Shown piece by piece: positions 12,075-22,749 of a stretch of 64,000 bases of DNA. The number at the start of each line of letters is the position of its first letter. Within the stretch, counting starts at the first letter, position 1. A model generated the notes under the pieces. It ran no database searches, was not told the origin of the DNA, and saw nothing but the letters and a program-made list of their open reading frames with translations. This stretch comes from Yponomeuta sedellus (lineage: Eukaryota > Arthropoda > Insecta > Lepidoptera > Yponomeutidae): NCBI GenBank assembly GCA_934045075.1, contig OW203730.1:13200505-13264504 (forward strand). Direction: 5' to 3'. The position numbers were made by a program, and so were the translations under genes.

Positions 12075-15000
12075 GCCGCAGTTGAGTTGAAGTTTAGAGT
12101 AAATAAAAGCAGAAATTTTTCAAAATTATTTATTTTACACAATATAAAATAAAAGTCGTAGAATAACAGCGACAAGAAGTTTTTTTAAAACTTATTTACA
12201 TGACTCGAACAGCGCAGCGTCCAAACCGCTTGGTCACGCCATTGTTGTATACAAAAATATCAAAGAATACATTTTACAAAGCCCACCTTATACACCAGTA
12301 AATATTAACTGTACTTAATGTTTAGACATTTATTTTAAAACTATTTAAATTTATTATGCTTTCTTCACAAACGTACAGTGATTGATCAGGCAGATTAGTG
12401 TCGGAATCGAGGAATAATCGCGTATAATTAGCCACAGATCCTTGCCCCTACCAAGCGCCTCTAGTTCAATGCTCATTCTAAAAAAAATACGCATCTCTCA
12501 AATATTTTTTGCGATGCTGTTTTACATAAGTATCGAGTAACAGTATTAGTAAACCATGGAGTCAATAAAGTTACCGTACGCTTTGTAATGAGGATAGCTT
12601 AGTGAGATTTATATCTAATATCAGAAATTATAGAATAGAAATACAGATGCAAGACACTTAAGTCTTTAGGACAGAATTAGCAAAGCTATTAATTCTAAAT
12701 ATTAAATTACCACAGTTAAAATTACCACATACTTGAATCAATTAATTCTGTAAGAATTTTAAACATGACAAATGAATTAAGGGCTCCTGGTGCTAACTGG
12801 CGCCACTAATAGAAAAAAAACATATTAAGTTCCATTATAAAATGTTTTTATGTTTTCACAAATTTCTTTGACTGATTATTTTTGGACTACAGCCTACAAA
12901 CTCAAAAGAACCCAGGATTTCAAAAAAAATCCAAAATCTTAGCCGTTAAAGTCCTAGGTCACTGACAGTAAGTTCCAGGCTGTAGGTCCTAAATAGTTGC
13001 TACATATCTAGATGTTCACTTTTTTCCAAAATCTTCTATAAAAGTTAGCAAACGGGTCTTAAGTCATTATCTTAAAAACAATATACAATAAACTTGTAAA
13101 CGTACTTTATTAGTTTATGTTCAATTATGCACAAAATTAAAATGAATCCACAAATTCAGTTAACAACTCTACGTGAAACGCTTCTGATGTGTATCCTTAG
13201 TAGATAAATAAAGGCACAATATTATGAGATGACAGTTGCTCAAAGCTTATGTGCTAAGTAGAGTCTCGTTTTCACGATCATCTGTTCAAACTTTCGCAGA
13301 CAGACGCCAAAAATTTAAACGGGGCCAAGCTATAAGTAAACGATAGTGACAAAAAAAGTTGAATAAATATAATAAATGTTTCGGCGTCTACTGCCAAAAG
13401 CGTGAAAAACTGTAGGTGTATGTATGGATATCCCAAATTCTTTGCTTGCATACTTTCTAAACGGTATCAGCATTACAATTAGGCTACAACTCGGCCATCG
13501 TCGAAAAATTCGCGAATTTATCGAGTATTTATAACGCTTCTCATCGATATTTACATCCTACGATGACTCCATTTTATAGCATAGTGCGTCGGTTTATCGC
13601 TTTTGACAAGTTCATTTACATTTTTTGCAGATTTTAACTGTACGACGCGTATAATGTAGAATGTGTCAAATGCACTTCAAGGAAATATGGCTCCTTTCAC
13701 AGTTATACAGACGTAAAAATAAGTCATAAAGAAACTACATAAATTCAATTTAGAGTGACTAGTTTTAAAACTGGCTAGGAAGCGAAATACATTGCTTAAA
13801 AAAATCTAATAAAGTTTCGTCGAAATAATGACAGTTTTTGGCAAGAAAATTAATAAAGTAGAGAGACGAAGAGACAACCGGCATTCCGGAATCCTCAACC
13901 GCTGTAGAGTTACAACCTGATAATCACACACTTAAATTGAATAGCCATTTTATTCAATCCAATCAACGTGAGGGTTAGAGGTGTATAATTATGGCACAAG
14001 TTTGGGCTTTCTATCCAGGTCCCCAGAAGTTTAGTTTTTAGTTTAATTAAGCGACGGCCTACACGTTGCTATTACGTTGGATAAAAATATCTCGTTACTA
14101 AGGTCGTTGGCCTGTGCCGTGGGTAAAAAATGAGAAAAACCTCGCGGCAAAAAGTTGCCCCGCTCAGCTGTCAAAACAACGTCACGGGATTATAGATGTG
14201 TCGCCCGCGGCTGCGCGCGCGCATATCGGATGCGTGGTTTGTTCATCGAACGGCTACCGAGATCCGAACACTTTATTGGATTGGTGTCGATTATTTCATC
14301 GAGCCATCAGTGGGAAAATAATCGTGGTGCTTTCTTTAGCGTGAATGAAACTTAATTTTGTCGAAATAGTCGGACCAAGCTCATAGTGCTTACGAAAGCA
14401 TGTTTAAATTCGATAACATAAATTAAATTAACAACTTAATCAACAGTTCCATACCCACTAACTAAAGATTGGTATAGTATAATATAGTAATAATACATAT
14501 CCATCGCGTATTTATTTTATTTGCTCGCTTGGCTAGTGCGAATGCAATACCAATGAATTATACAATTAAGAATGCAATCTGATAAAATATTAGCTGTTGC
14601 ATTTGAATACAAATTATTACAAATAATAAGTTTCAGGTTTCTATAAAATGCTAAATACATATGCGCGCAAAAGGCTTGGAATCTAGTCATCCCACTCGCG
14701 TTTTATTTAAATTTCTAAACATTAGACTTGGAGGAACACACAAAGTGCCTAGAAAATTATGTTCTTATCACTGCATCTTTACGCAAGAATCATAGATACT
14801 GAAGTTCAGTACCAATTGCTATATATACCTACACCATGATTTTTGGGTGGTTTGAAATTCATACCACAATGAACGTGTCTTTACAATACCTATCGACTAC
14901 ACTAGATTGTTTTTTAGAAAAACACACTTTCCAAAAATATACACTCACTCGAATCTATGAGAACCATTAGTTGCTAGCCGGAGCTGTGCGTGCGGGCCGA

Positions 15001-15890
15001 GGGTCCGCGGGTCATTGTTCTAATACTCGGAGAGGCTGTACTAATTGTTCGCCAATTTTCAGACACAAGAATTATCAACTTATTTTTTTATGTAATGTTA
15101 TATACTAAAAAAAAAATAGTCTAAATCGATGCCATTTTAATTAATAAATACATAAACGTGGCATTCAAACCACCCGGCTCTCAGCGCGTATGTACGTAGT
15201 CACCGACATGAATTATGTCGGCAAACACAAGATATATTTTTTTGCAATTTTAAACTCTAATCCAAAGTCTAGTCGAATAAACAGTTGTTTTATATGTAAA
15301 TATAAAACAACTCCGTAATTTTATCATACTTTTAATGTACTTATGTTATACAGGGTGAATCAGAAAAGGCCGATGAAATTTACGAGGGTTTATGTTCCAA
15401 TTAATTCCCGTTTTATTCTATTCATTGAAAGGACCTTTGAGACCAACTTGTCGAAAATAATATTAGCTGCGACATTCCTACCTCTATTGGTTTTCCTATA
15501 TATTTATATCATACTGTCTTTTACAACTTCCCCGCCCTCAAACAAAGCATTTTGGAAAACCCCTACGTTCTCAATTAGAAAGTAGTATCTCAGAGATGTA
15601 TCGAAAATTAGTCATATGTGACTCATGGACTTACCCCAATACACCTCGCTGATAGAGCACACTCACGGAAGATTTCGCGTCTAGAATTCAAATTAATTTA
15701 TGTATTTCTTGAATTATACAGTTTAATATCTTTTTTTATGAAATACAGGAACTTTGGCATCACGCTTGATATGTATTGATTAGCAGTTAGCTCTTACGTA
15801 GATTCTCCAATTAGTTCTACTACGTTCCGCGTAGTGTATATATCGTACCAGATTTGTTATGTATTACCAGGTACACAATTCATATTATTC
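12075..15890. other. Gene-free, mostly repeat-poor AT-rich stretch
   Basis: Sequence from 12075 to 14090 is long, unique-looking and AT-rich; possible reverse-strand AATAAA signals lie near 12128. This could be a long 3' UTR of a minus-strand gene, but no upstream exon is seen. GC-rich islands lie at about 14100-14320 and 14970-15050. TATACAGGGTGAATCAGAAA at about 15347 resembles transposon-edge sequence seen elsewhere in insects. Confidence 0.3.
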
Positions 15891-15894
15891 TACT

Positions 15895-16020
15895 CTCGAT
15901 TTGTACAAAGAACCTAAGTGTAGGTGTTTTTCCAGCTTTGTGATGACCTTGCCTGGTTAACGAAACACTGGTCATCCTCGTTTGGGACCAGGAGAAGAGA
16001 TTGTATTTCGTGGAAGCTAT
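15895..16020 (+). mobile_element. 3' fragment of a tRNA-derived SINE (TTGGGACCAGG family)
   Basis: The block GTGATGACCTTGCCTGGTTA...TCGTTTGGGACCAGGA...GTGGAAGCTAT matches the 3' part of the fuller copies at 18240-18450 and 38040-38225. The tRNA-like head is absent. Confidence 0.65.
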
Positions 16021-17220
16021 GACTATTTTTAATCTACTCTACATCAAGAGTGAGTAAAGAGTATTGCTGTATTGAGTTTAGATACAGATAAAATGCTATC
16101 TGGGATACGAGGATCGCGCTGCAGAGTCCACTGTCACCGTCACCGTTATCCGGAGTACACATTGAGTCTCGGATTCCCCAAACCAGAAACAGTATCCAAT
16201 TACCAAGCACACTCCCTGACCCCTTACTATAACTCCAAACCGATGGCAATGTCATAAATTCAATATTTCTCCACTTATCTGACTGTCGATTACGCGCACC
16301 ACAGCACATACCTTTACAGCACTTTCTCCGCAGCCAATTAAAAATCCGTCCAAAAATATCGCTACATATTTTACATCGGCGAACTGGAAATAAGGTGAGA
16401 AGTTGAATAATAAAAAGCATCTCGAAAACGCCATACCTAGTGTAGGTACAATTAAAACTTCACTCAGAAAATGTGGCGTCTTTAAACCGGTCAACACGTT
16501 AATCTGCTTTCAATAGATTATCCCGTTCAAATATGATATCCTGTCTGTGTGCTTTACTTTTGTAAAGCACACAGACAAAGCCCGCTTTTGCTGGGAAATG
16601 AACTGTTTTGATAAATTGTTTAGAGAGGATCAAATAAAGATTAGATTGAGGGAGACCAAATAAAGATTATAGTTTTCAACATTGAATTGACCTTGAACTT
16701 TGTTTTTGTGAAGTAGTGCCTTAACAATAGAATCTCTGCTCTAACTCTGAGATAAGCCCTCTGCTCTGCAGTAGGATGTATAATATATAGGCTGCTTATG
16801 ATATATAAATGAATATGACAAAAGTGACCAAGAGATAAATGGTTTAATTAACGTGTTTATTGTGAATAAATAAGCTCAGTTTTCATTTAATAAGTACTTT
16901 AGGTAAATGTTAGTAATCACATAATTCAACTTTATTTTGATCTTGGGAGGCGAATCACCACGTCACGGGCCCGTGCCGACAGCTTATGCCCCCAGCTTGA
17001 TGGCCCACTAATAGGGAGAAGGGCTATCGTATGCCAGCGCATCGCCCATCATTGATTTTCAGTTATACATTGACGGGGGTGAGTGGGTTGGTACAGGTAC
17101 TGTTTCAGAGGAAGAGTGATGGTATAATCGTCTGTGTCTGTAAGTGGTAAGGTCAGTTCACGCCTCATCAGAAGCTTCAGAAGCTGACGCCTTCGAAAAC
17201 ATGGATTTTATGGAGCGTCC
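16020..17220. other. Gene-free stretch with a 15-bp hairpin
   Basis: A perfect inverted repeat lies at 16543-16557 and 16562-16576 (GTCTGTGTGCTTTAC) with a 4-bp loop. A 128-codon minus-strand open frame (16034-16420) is not recognisable. Nothing else is supported. Confidence 0.4.
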
Positions 17221-17226
17221 ATAACT

Positions 17227-17320
17227 AAACCACATTATCAAAACCGTTTTTCCTACATTTTGTGGGTAAAAACTACAATATCAAAACCCGGTTTCGATAA
17301 TGTGGTTTTTCCCACAAAAT
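17227..17320. repeat. Nested inverted repeats, MITE-like
   Basis: The outer arm AACCACATTATCAAAACCG (17228-17246) pairs with 17289-17307 with one mismatch. A second inner block (CATTTTGTGGGTAAAAAC) pairs with GTTTTTCCCACAAAAT at 17305-17320. No coding sequence is present. Confidence 0.7.
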
Positions 17321-17344
17321 AAGTACACAAACTAGTCGTTGGGA

Positions 17345-18235
17345 TCATGATCAAGAAACTGCCTATAAAAAAAAAATCCTAAAATATTTTAGTGCAAACA
17401 GGTAAGTTTGAATATAGTTTTTCCGACGGCGGCAGTCGGACAGTTACAGTACTTTCCGCCTTTATGCAGTCAAAGGCTCATCTAAAATTATACGCTTTTT
17501 GCAAACTCGCCCGCAACGTTATCCAATAGGTACAATGCACGCAAGAAAAGGTCGATGTTCTGTCGATTATACAACTTTATAATCTCAAACATTCAGATCG
17601 AATGCGTCGGAATGCTGCGATACGGTGCGTATAATAACCGGTAGAGACTCCCAGTAGTTTGCTGGCGTACGAAGATAGGCATTGTGTGCTAATGAGAGTC
17701 ATCGGTAACCGCAGGTGGCAACATTATGGATGCAGCCGGAACAATGACTCGGTCATCTGGGCTGTCAGAGTGTCAGCTGACTGACGCCCCGGTGTCATTA
17801 CACGATAAAGATTGTTGGAGCGATTATAAGATTGATCGGAGATTAGATGCAAGGTTGTAGTCGATTTCCGGTACGCTGATTAAGTTGACCATCGATAAAC
17901 GGTATCTAACTCAACAAATAACTAATTAGATAGATAGATAACACTTGTCGACGTTCCAGATTGATATTAACTGTGCTTAAAAGCGACTATGAACAGGTTT
18001 CGAGGACTTCAGCAGAAAACGTACCAAAAACTCTTGAAATAAAAAAGCGCAGTTAACATTTATTCTATTTGAAACAGATACGCGTACTTACTAACTGTTT
18101 AGATTTGATTCGAAAAACATAAATCAAACGAATAATGAACAAAAGCGTTCACTATTCCGAAATTATCAAATGGCATTTTCAATATTTTCAAGGCAATATT
18201 CCACCTTTACAATCACCTTCAAACCGCGCTTTATT
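17345..18235. other. Gene-free stretch
   Basis: Moderately GC-rich unique sequence lies at about 17420-17880, with a short TAGA repeat near 17927. No exon is supported. Confidence 0.3.
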
Positions 18236-18239
18236 GTCT

Positions 18240-18450
18240 GCTTCGTTGGTCTAGCCCTTAAGGCGCTTGGCTACCAAGCTAGAGGTCGTGGCTTCGATTC
18301 CCACTGGGGCCGCCGGACATTTGTACAAGTGGCCTGAGCCTAGGTGTATTTTTATGTTTGTGACGTCCTTGCCTGGTTACCATAGCACAGGGTATCCTAG
18401 TTTGGGACCAGGACAAGTGATCATGTTGTGTGGAAGTTATTATTCTTTTA
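18240..18450 (+). mobile_element. tRNA-derived SINE, near full length (TTGGGACCAGG family)
   Basis: The head resembles a tRNA: TGGTCTAGCCC as A-box-like sequence and GGCTTCGATTCCC as B-box-like sequence, followed by ACATTTGTACAAGTGGCCTG and the shared tail GGTATCCTAGTTTGGGACCA. Related copies or pieces lie at 15895, 22200, 32203, 38040 and, inverted, 51105. Confidence 0.75.
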
Positions 18451-18491
18451 AGTTATTATTCGTTTAAGGAAGTTATTCTTAAAAACCTTTA

Positions 18492-19138
18492 AATAGGTTT
18501 TTAAATTTGTCCTTAGAACGGATTAGTGCATTAAAAATAAAAATAGTATACTTGTAATTGCTAAAATTACCATTTGACGTATTCTATCGTCAGGTAAGGT
18601 CGAGGTAAACTTTATTTGCCAAGAAATTAATGTAGCTCATATTTTTCCAGGTGACTTTGAATCTATTTGAATTCTATAAGAATATATCGTTCTATTATAT
18701 CGTTCTATTATATCGTTCTATTATATCGCATTCCTGCAACTAAGCGTGAAGATGATGATACAAAAGCCATAGCCAAGATTCCGGAACACATCGATACTTA
18801 TTGAGCTTTATGAGAACGTTTTAAACATACTAATTTGTAGTTGAGACCGCCACAGAACACATACGACAGATGGATAGAAAGGCGGTGTAGCCTTATACCG
18901 ACCGGCCAAATAAACTTTTTTTAAGTTATTTACTTCTTTTTCGTAAATTTTTTTAAATTGGGTCTATGTAAGTGCCACTAAAGGGGCTAAAGATGGAATA
19001 AAGATTCCTAAAAATTATTTCGCGTTTTCCTCAATTTTTACGCACATACGTTTCATACTATTTTACAAGATTGAATTTAATAGGTTTTTAAAATTGTCCT
19101 TAGCACGGGTTAGTGCATTAAAAATAAAAATAGTATAA
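18492..19138. repeat. 57-bp direct repeat pair around 590 bp, plus a 13-bp tandem repeat
   Basis: A block with TTGTCCTTAG, TTAGTGCATTAAAAATAAAA and ATAGTATA occurs at 18492-18548 and again at 19081-19138. Between them a 13-bp unit (TATCGTTCTATTA) is repeated about 3.4 times at 18685-18728. The pair may be two copies of a repeat end or a small duplication. No gene is present. Confidence 0.7.
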
Positions 19139-19204
19139 TCATGTGGGTACAGTGATATCATTCCGATGTAAAACCTAACTGCAAAGTAGGTAGTCGGGGC
19201 TGTA

Positions 19205-19395
19205 AGTGATGCAATTTACTTAAGCTAGATGTCGCTGTCTGTACGTAATACAGAGAATAGTGTAAAGAGGTTCGAAATTTCACTGATGCCGGTGAGTCGC
19301 CCATTGGCTCAATTGGAAGAGCGCTGGCACGGATAGCCAGAGGTTGCGGGTTCGAATCTCGGCATGGGTGGAATTTTTGGCCTCTAAATAGGTTT
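19205..19395 (+). mobile_element. tRNA-related SINE (GCTGGCACGGATAGCCAG head)
   Basis: A cloverleaf-like piece at about 19303-19373 has a D stem GCTC/GAGC and an anticodon stem CTGGC/GCCAG with loop ACGGATA, then GGGTTCGAATC. The T stem has a mismatch and position 33 is not T, so this is not a working tRNA. Flanking sequence is repeated, inverted, at 1-131 and partly at 38235-38285. Confidence 0.7.
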
Positions 19396-19689
19396 TAAAA
19401 GAACGAATTTACATTAAACTTACAATTTACAGTCTATAATACTTAATACCATAGTTACCAACAGTTTTGTTCGAAATACATAACAGTGAGCCCTGCACAA
19501 AAAAAAAACTCAGGCATACACAACTTTTTTCCGAAGGATAGAGTAACAGTAAAGTTGCAGCAAGTTTAAATAAAACTTCCTACTTTGTCCTCGACAAATT
19601 TTATATTCGCGCAAATTCATAGAGCGCACATACCAGACAAAATCATATAAACCGATACCTTACCAGAGTATTTATATACTAAAGTATTA

Positions 19690-20060
19690 TTTGAAGCGGT
19701 CGTGGCCTAGTTGAAACGAGTCATAGGAATCAATCAAATGAGTTAAGCAACATCAAGCGCGGTCAGGTGCAGGATGGGTGACCGTCTCGTGACTACCGCT
19801 AGTGGCCTTTTTCCCGAGCGCTTTCGTGCTTCGCAAGACACGTTTAGCCGTTGGTCCCGGCAGTCATGTAATGGCAGTCGTCAAGCCATGTCAGAGGCTT
19901 TTAGGCGGCTAGATAACTTCTGATAGTAAGACCCGCCACTGTCTTACAATCCTCCACCAACCCGGACTTGGCCCCCGTGGTGGAGTATGGCCTAATTTTC
20001 CTGCAATGCAGAAAGAGACCCGTGCCCCAGCAGTGGGACATACGAGGGTAGATATCGAAG
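19690..20060 (+). mobile_element. 5S-rRNA-derived SINE (SINE3-type), near full length
   Basis: The block GAGTTAAGCAACATC...GCGCGGTCAG...GGATGGGTGACCG at 19740-19784 matches the internal control region (box A, intermediate element and box C) of insect 5S rRNA. The body then runs through TTTCCCGAGCGCTTTCGTGC, GACTTGGCCCCCG, GGTGGAGTATGGCCTA and ends near GTAGATATCGA. Pieces of the same family lie at 8515, 25771, 31890, 47901 and 57690. It has no coding capacity and would need a LINE for movement. Confidence 0.85.
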
Positions 20061-20069
20061 GTATAATTT

Positions 20070-22195
20070 GTAATCAAAGCTGCCTTTCTGTTAGTAGCTC
20101 ACAATTGGAGTAAGTACTAAGTATATTGTTTCGTCGGTGAATTCCTCTTCCCATATCATTCTCGTGGAAACCGCCAACCAAGACACCTAACTAGCTATAA
20201 TTAATTAATAACAACGTAATATTATTAGAAGTTCACATGGTTACATAAGTATTTACATGCACTCATTGTGAGGGCTACTCCGCAATGACCCATGTGTTTG
20301 AACTAAGTTTTACTTAACAAATTGAAATAGTGCATTTTAATTTTAATATGTGACGGACCGTCAAAATTGATTTTCGATTAAATTATAGTTAAATTCAAAA
20401 TCTATAATCGAAAGAGACCGCCTAAAATTATTTGGAGTTCAAAATGTGAAAAATATAATATGTTACGTACTCAAAATTTTGCTTTTCATACATAGATCTG
20501 CTTAACTATTAAATTGAACGAGAATGGGAGTCAGAGAATCTTCTCAGACACAATACATATTTTCCACCATCGAAAACTTAAAATCCGTTATTTCCGATCA
20601 ATTGAATCGCCAAGGGTGCTAATACGGAACATTTCCGAATTTTTTTTTCATATCCAACACCCACGATCAAGATCCCTGGTCATGAATTCTCCCAGGCACA
20701 GTTTGGAGAGGCTGAGGCACCGGCCAGGTGGACAGCAAACGATGTCATAAGATCAGCAGCCGGTGGCAGCATGTACCAGGCGCGCATATGGGGGAAAACC
20801 GTTGATGTGAAAACTAGCAGACCCATGATCGCGAAGGAACAAAGATTAATATTTGTAGAGATCCTGGTGTTGTGGATCACAGCGGGACAGCCCGTGACAT
20901 AGCCGTCACGGCGCGGCGCGTACGAGTGCTATAACGACGGCTTGTCACGTGAGGTGACACGCAGTAGACCACGCTTAATGAAATCAACATTAGCAGAATT
21001 AACTGTGTAATTGTATAGGACATCTTCTTTGAACTGCGTTTGACCCCAGTTGATATTTTTGCGACGTGAAGTTGTAACACGATTTATATAAGATAGGGAC
21101 TGAACAATTACATTTGGCTCCCGGAATAGCAGTAAACACTGCCGCTCCGCCGCATCAGGATGACAGTATCTGTTTTATGTTGATTCTATGTGTCCCGTGT
21201 TAGGGCTTGTCCCCATTACACCAGGTTGGCGACTTTTTGCGCTAGTACGGTAGTGTCTAACCTTAAAAGTAACTTTAGTGTGTTTTCATACGGCCACATG
21301 ATGCCGACTCGCTGCAACGTGGTCAGACCTTTTTAAGATTTATTTCGATTCACCCATCGGGTTTTATGAAATGAGGTTTGTGCTTGGAACCTATTTGAAA
21401 GTATCTTTGTCCTACTTTAGTTCCTTTGTTAAAATTAATGAGTCTGTTGTTAGTAAAACTGTATAAAAACAGTATTCAAAGTGTGAAGTTCATTGTATCG
21501 AAATATACTCGTTATAAAAAATATCTTTTAAAGCTATACAGAGTTATTTTTAAAAACAAGATTCCTTAAAACGCTCCATAAAAGCAATCAAAAAAGAGTG
21601 TGGTAAAGTCTTCCCTTTACTCTATTTAAACAGTATGAGGAGACTTTTAAGGAAACATATTTTGTAAACAACACTGTTACAAAACCAAGGTAACATCTTT
21701 CATTCCAAAAAAAATACTTTAGCACCATACACATACACAACTGCAACAAATAAAATAGGTAATAACAATTTTATGTCTAATGTACAATCAATCAATCAAT
21801 GTAATGTTTATCACTTCACATCCTTTGACAAAATATATAATTTGATAATGTTTTATGTTCAACGAACGAGAATATTTTGCTAAAATATTTACACCACATA
21901 TATTCAGGGTTACAATACATTCAAGGTTACCTAAAAATGCCCAATTTCTTAGCTACGTCAATTAGAGCTACTTTTGTTCAACGACTTTTAATTATTTTTT
22001 TATTTTCATTTTATCATATAATTGTTTTTCTGCAATGGCGTTTGATATAAGAATGGTTAAAGCTATACGGAAGGTGCTAAATAGAGTGGACATTCTGTCC
22101 ACGTAGTACAACGATTAAGGGAGCGAGGCTGCGACATTAGTTTAGCGCCAATTCAATAAAATACCTTTGAAATCCAATTACATTCGCATTTGTAT
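20070..22195. other. Gene-free stretch; unassigned open frames at 20680-21080
   Basis: On the minus strand two frames abut (20877-21080, then 20680-20880). The first has a hydrophobic run (LILLMLISLSVVYCV) and the second another (AIMGLLVFTSTVF). They are out of frame with each other and match nothing I can name. They could be a decayed membrane-protein fragment or chance. The rest is AT-rich, with TCAATCAATCAATC near 21788. Confidence 0.25.
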
Positions 22196-22199
22196 AGAT

Positions 22200-22358
22200 G
22201 GCTTCAGAATGGGTGTATCTATATTTGAGATGTCCTTGCCTGGTTCCCATAGCCGAAGGCCCGACTTTAAAAATAGCAATTGTTTTTGTGATCACTTGAG
22301 GACATCGGGCCTTAGAAGGATAGCACCGTGTATCCCAGTTTGAGACAAGTGATTGTAC
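22200..22358 (+). mobile_element. Interrupted 3' fragment of the TTGGGACCAGG-family SINE
   Basis: GAGATGTCCTTGCCTGGTTCCCATAGC is followed by about 70 bp of foreign sequence with an inverted AAGGCCCGA / TCGGGCCTT pair, then the SINE tail TATCCCAGTTTGAGACAAGT. This suggests a small insertion in the SINE. Confidence 0.5.
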
Positions 22359-22363
22359 TGTTT

Positions 22364-22745
22364 CGTCGTCGTCGTCGTCAGGCTATACTAGTCCATATAC
22401 TAGGCCAATGCTGGACATAGGCCTCCCCTAATGAGCGCCATAGCGTCCTGTCTTCAGCTTGCCGCATCCAGCATCTGCCTGCAGTTTTTCGCAGATCCTC
22501 ATCCCACCTACTCGGAGGGCGTCCTACACTACGTTTGTCGAGTCGCGGTCTCCACTCAATGAGGCGTTTACTCCAACGGTTGTCGGTTCGTCGCGAGATA
22601 TGGCCAGCCCACTGCCACTTCAGCTCGCTGATTCTCTGAGCTATGTCGATAACTTTGGTTCTCTGGCTGATGCATTCGTTACGATTCCTATCCTTTAGAG
22701 ATACTCCGAGCATAGCTCTCTCCATAGCTCGCTGAGTGTACTGTG
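22364..22745 (-). pseudogene. 3' end of an RTE-like non-LTR retrotransposon ORF2 (C-terminal fragment)
   Basis: The minus-strand frame reads YTQRAMERAMLGVSLKDR, ISELKWQWAGHISRRTD, KRSVGRPPSRWDEDL and LGEAYVQHWPS, the usual C-terminal tail of lepidopteran RTE-like reverse-transcriptase polyproteins. It ends in a trinucleotide-repeat tail (GAC copies at 22364-22379), as in RTE-type 3' ends. No polymerase domain is present, so this is a 5'-truncated dead copy. A second one lies at 45425-45790. Confidence 0.8.
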
Positions 22746-22749
22746 GGGA

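Noticed and set aside
16034..16420. 128-codon minus-strand open frame
   Set aside because: It matches no family I know, overlaps frames on other strands, and has no splice, promoter or poly(A) support.
19300..19375. Functional tRNA gene
   Set aside because: D and anticodon stems pair, but the T stem has a mismatch, position 33 is not T, and the surroundings are repeated elsewhere; it is a SINE head.
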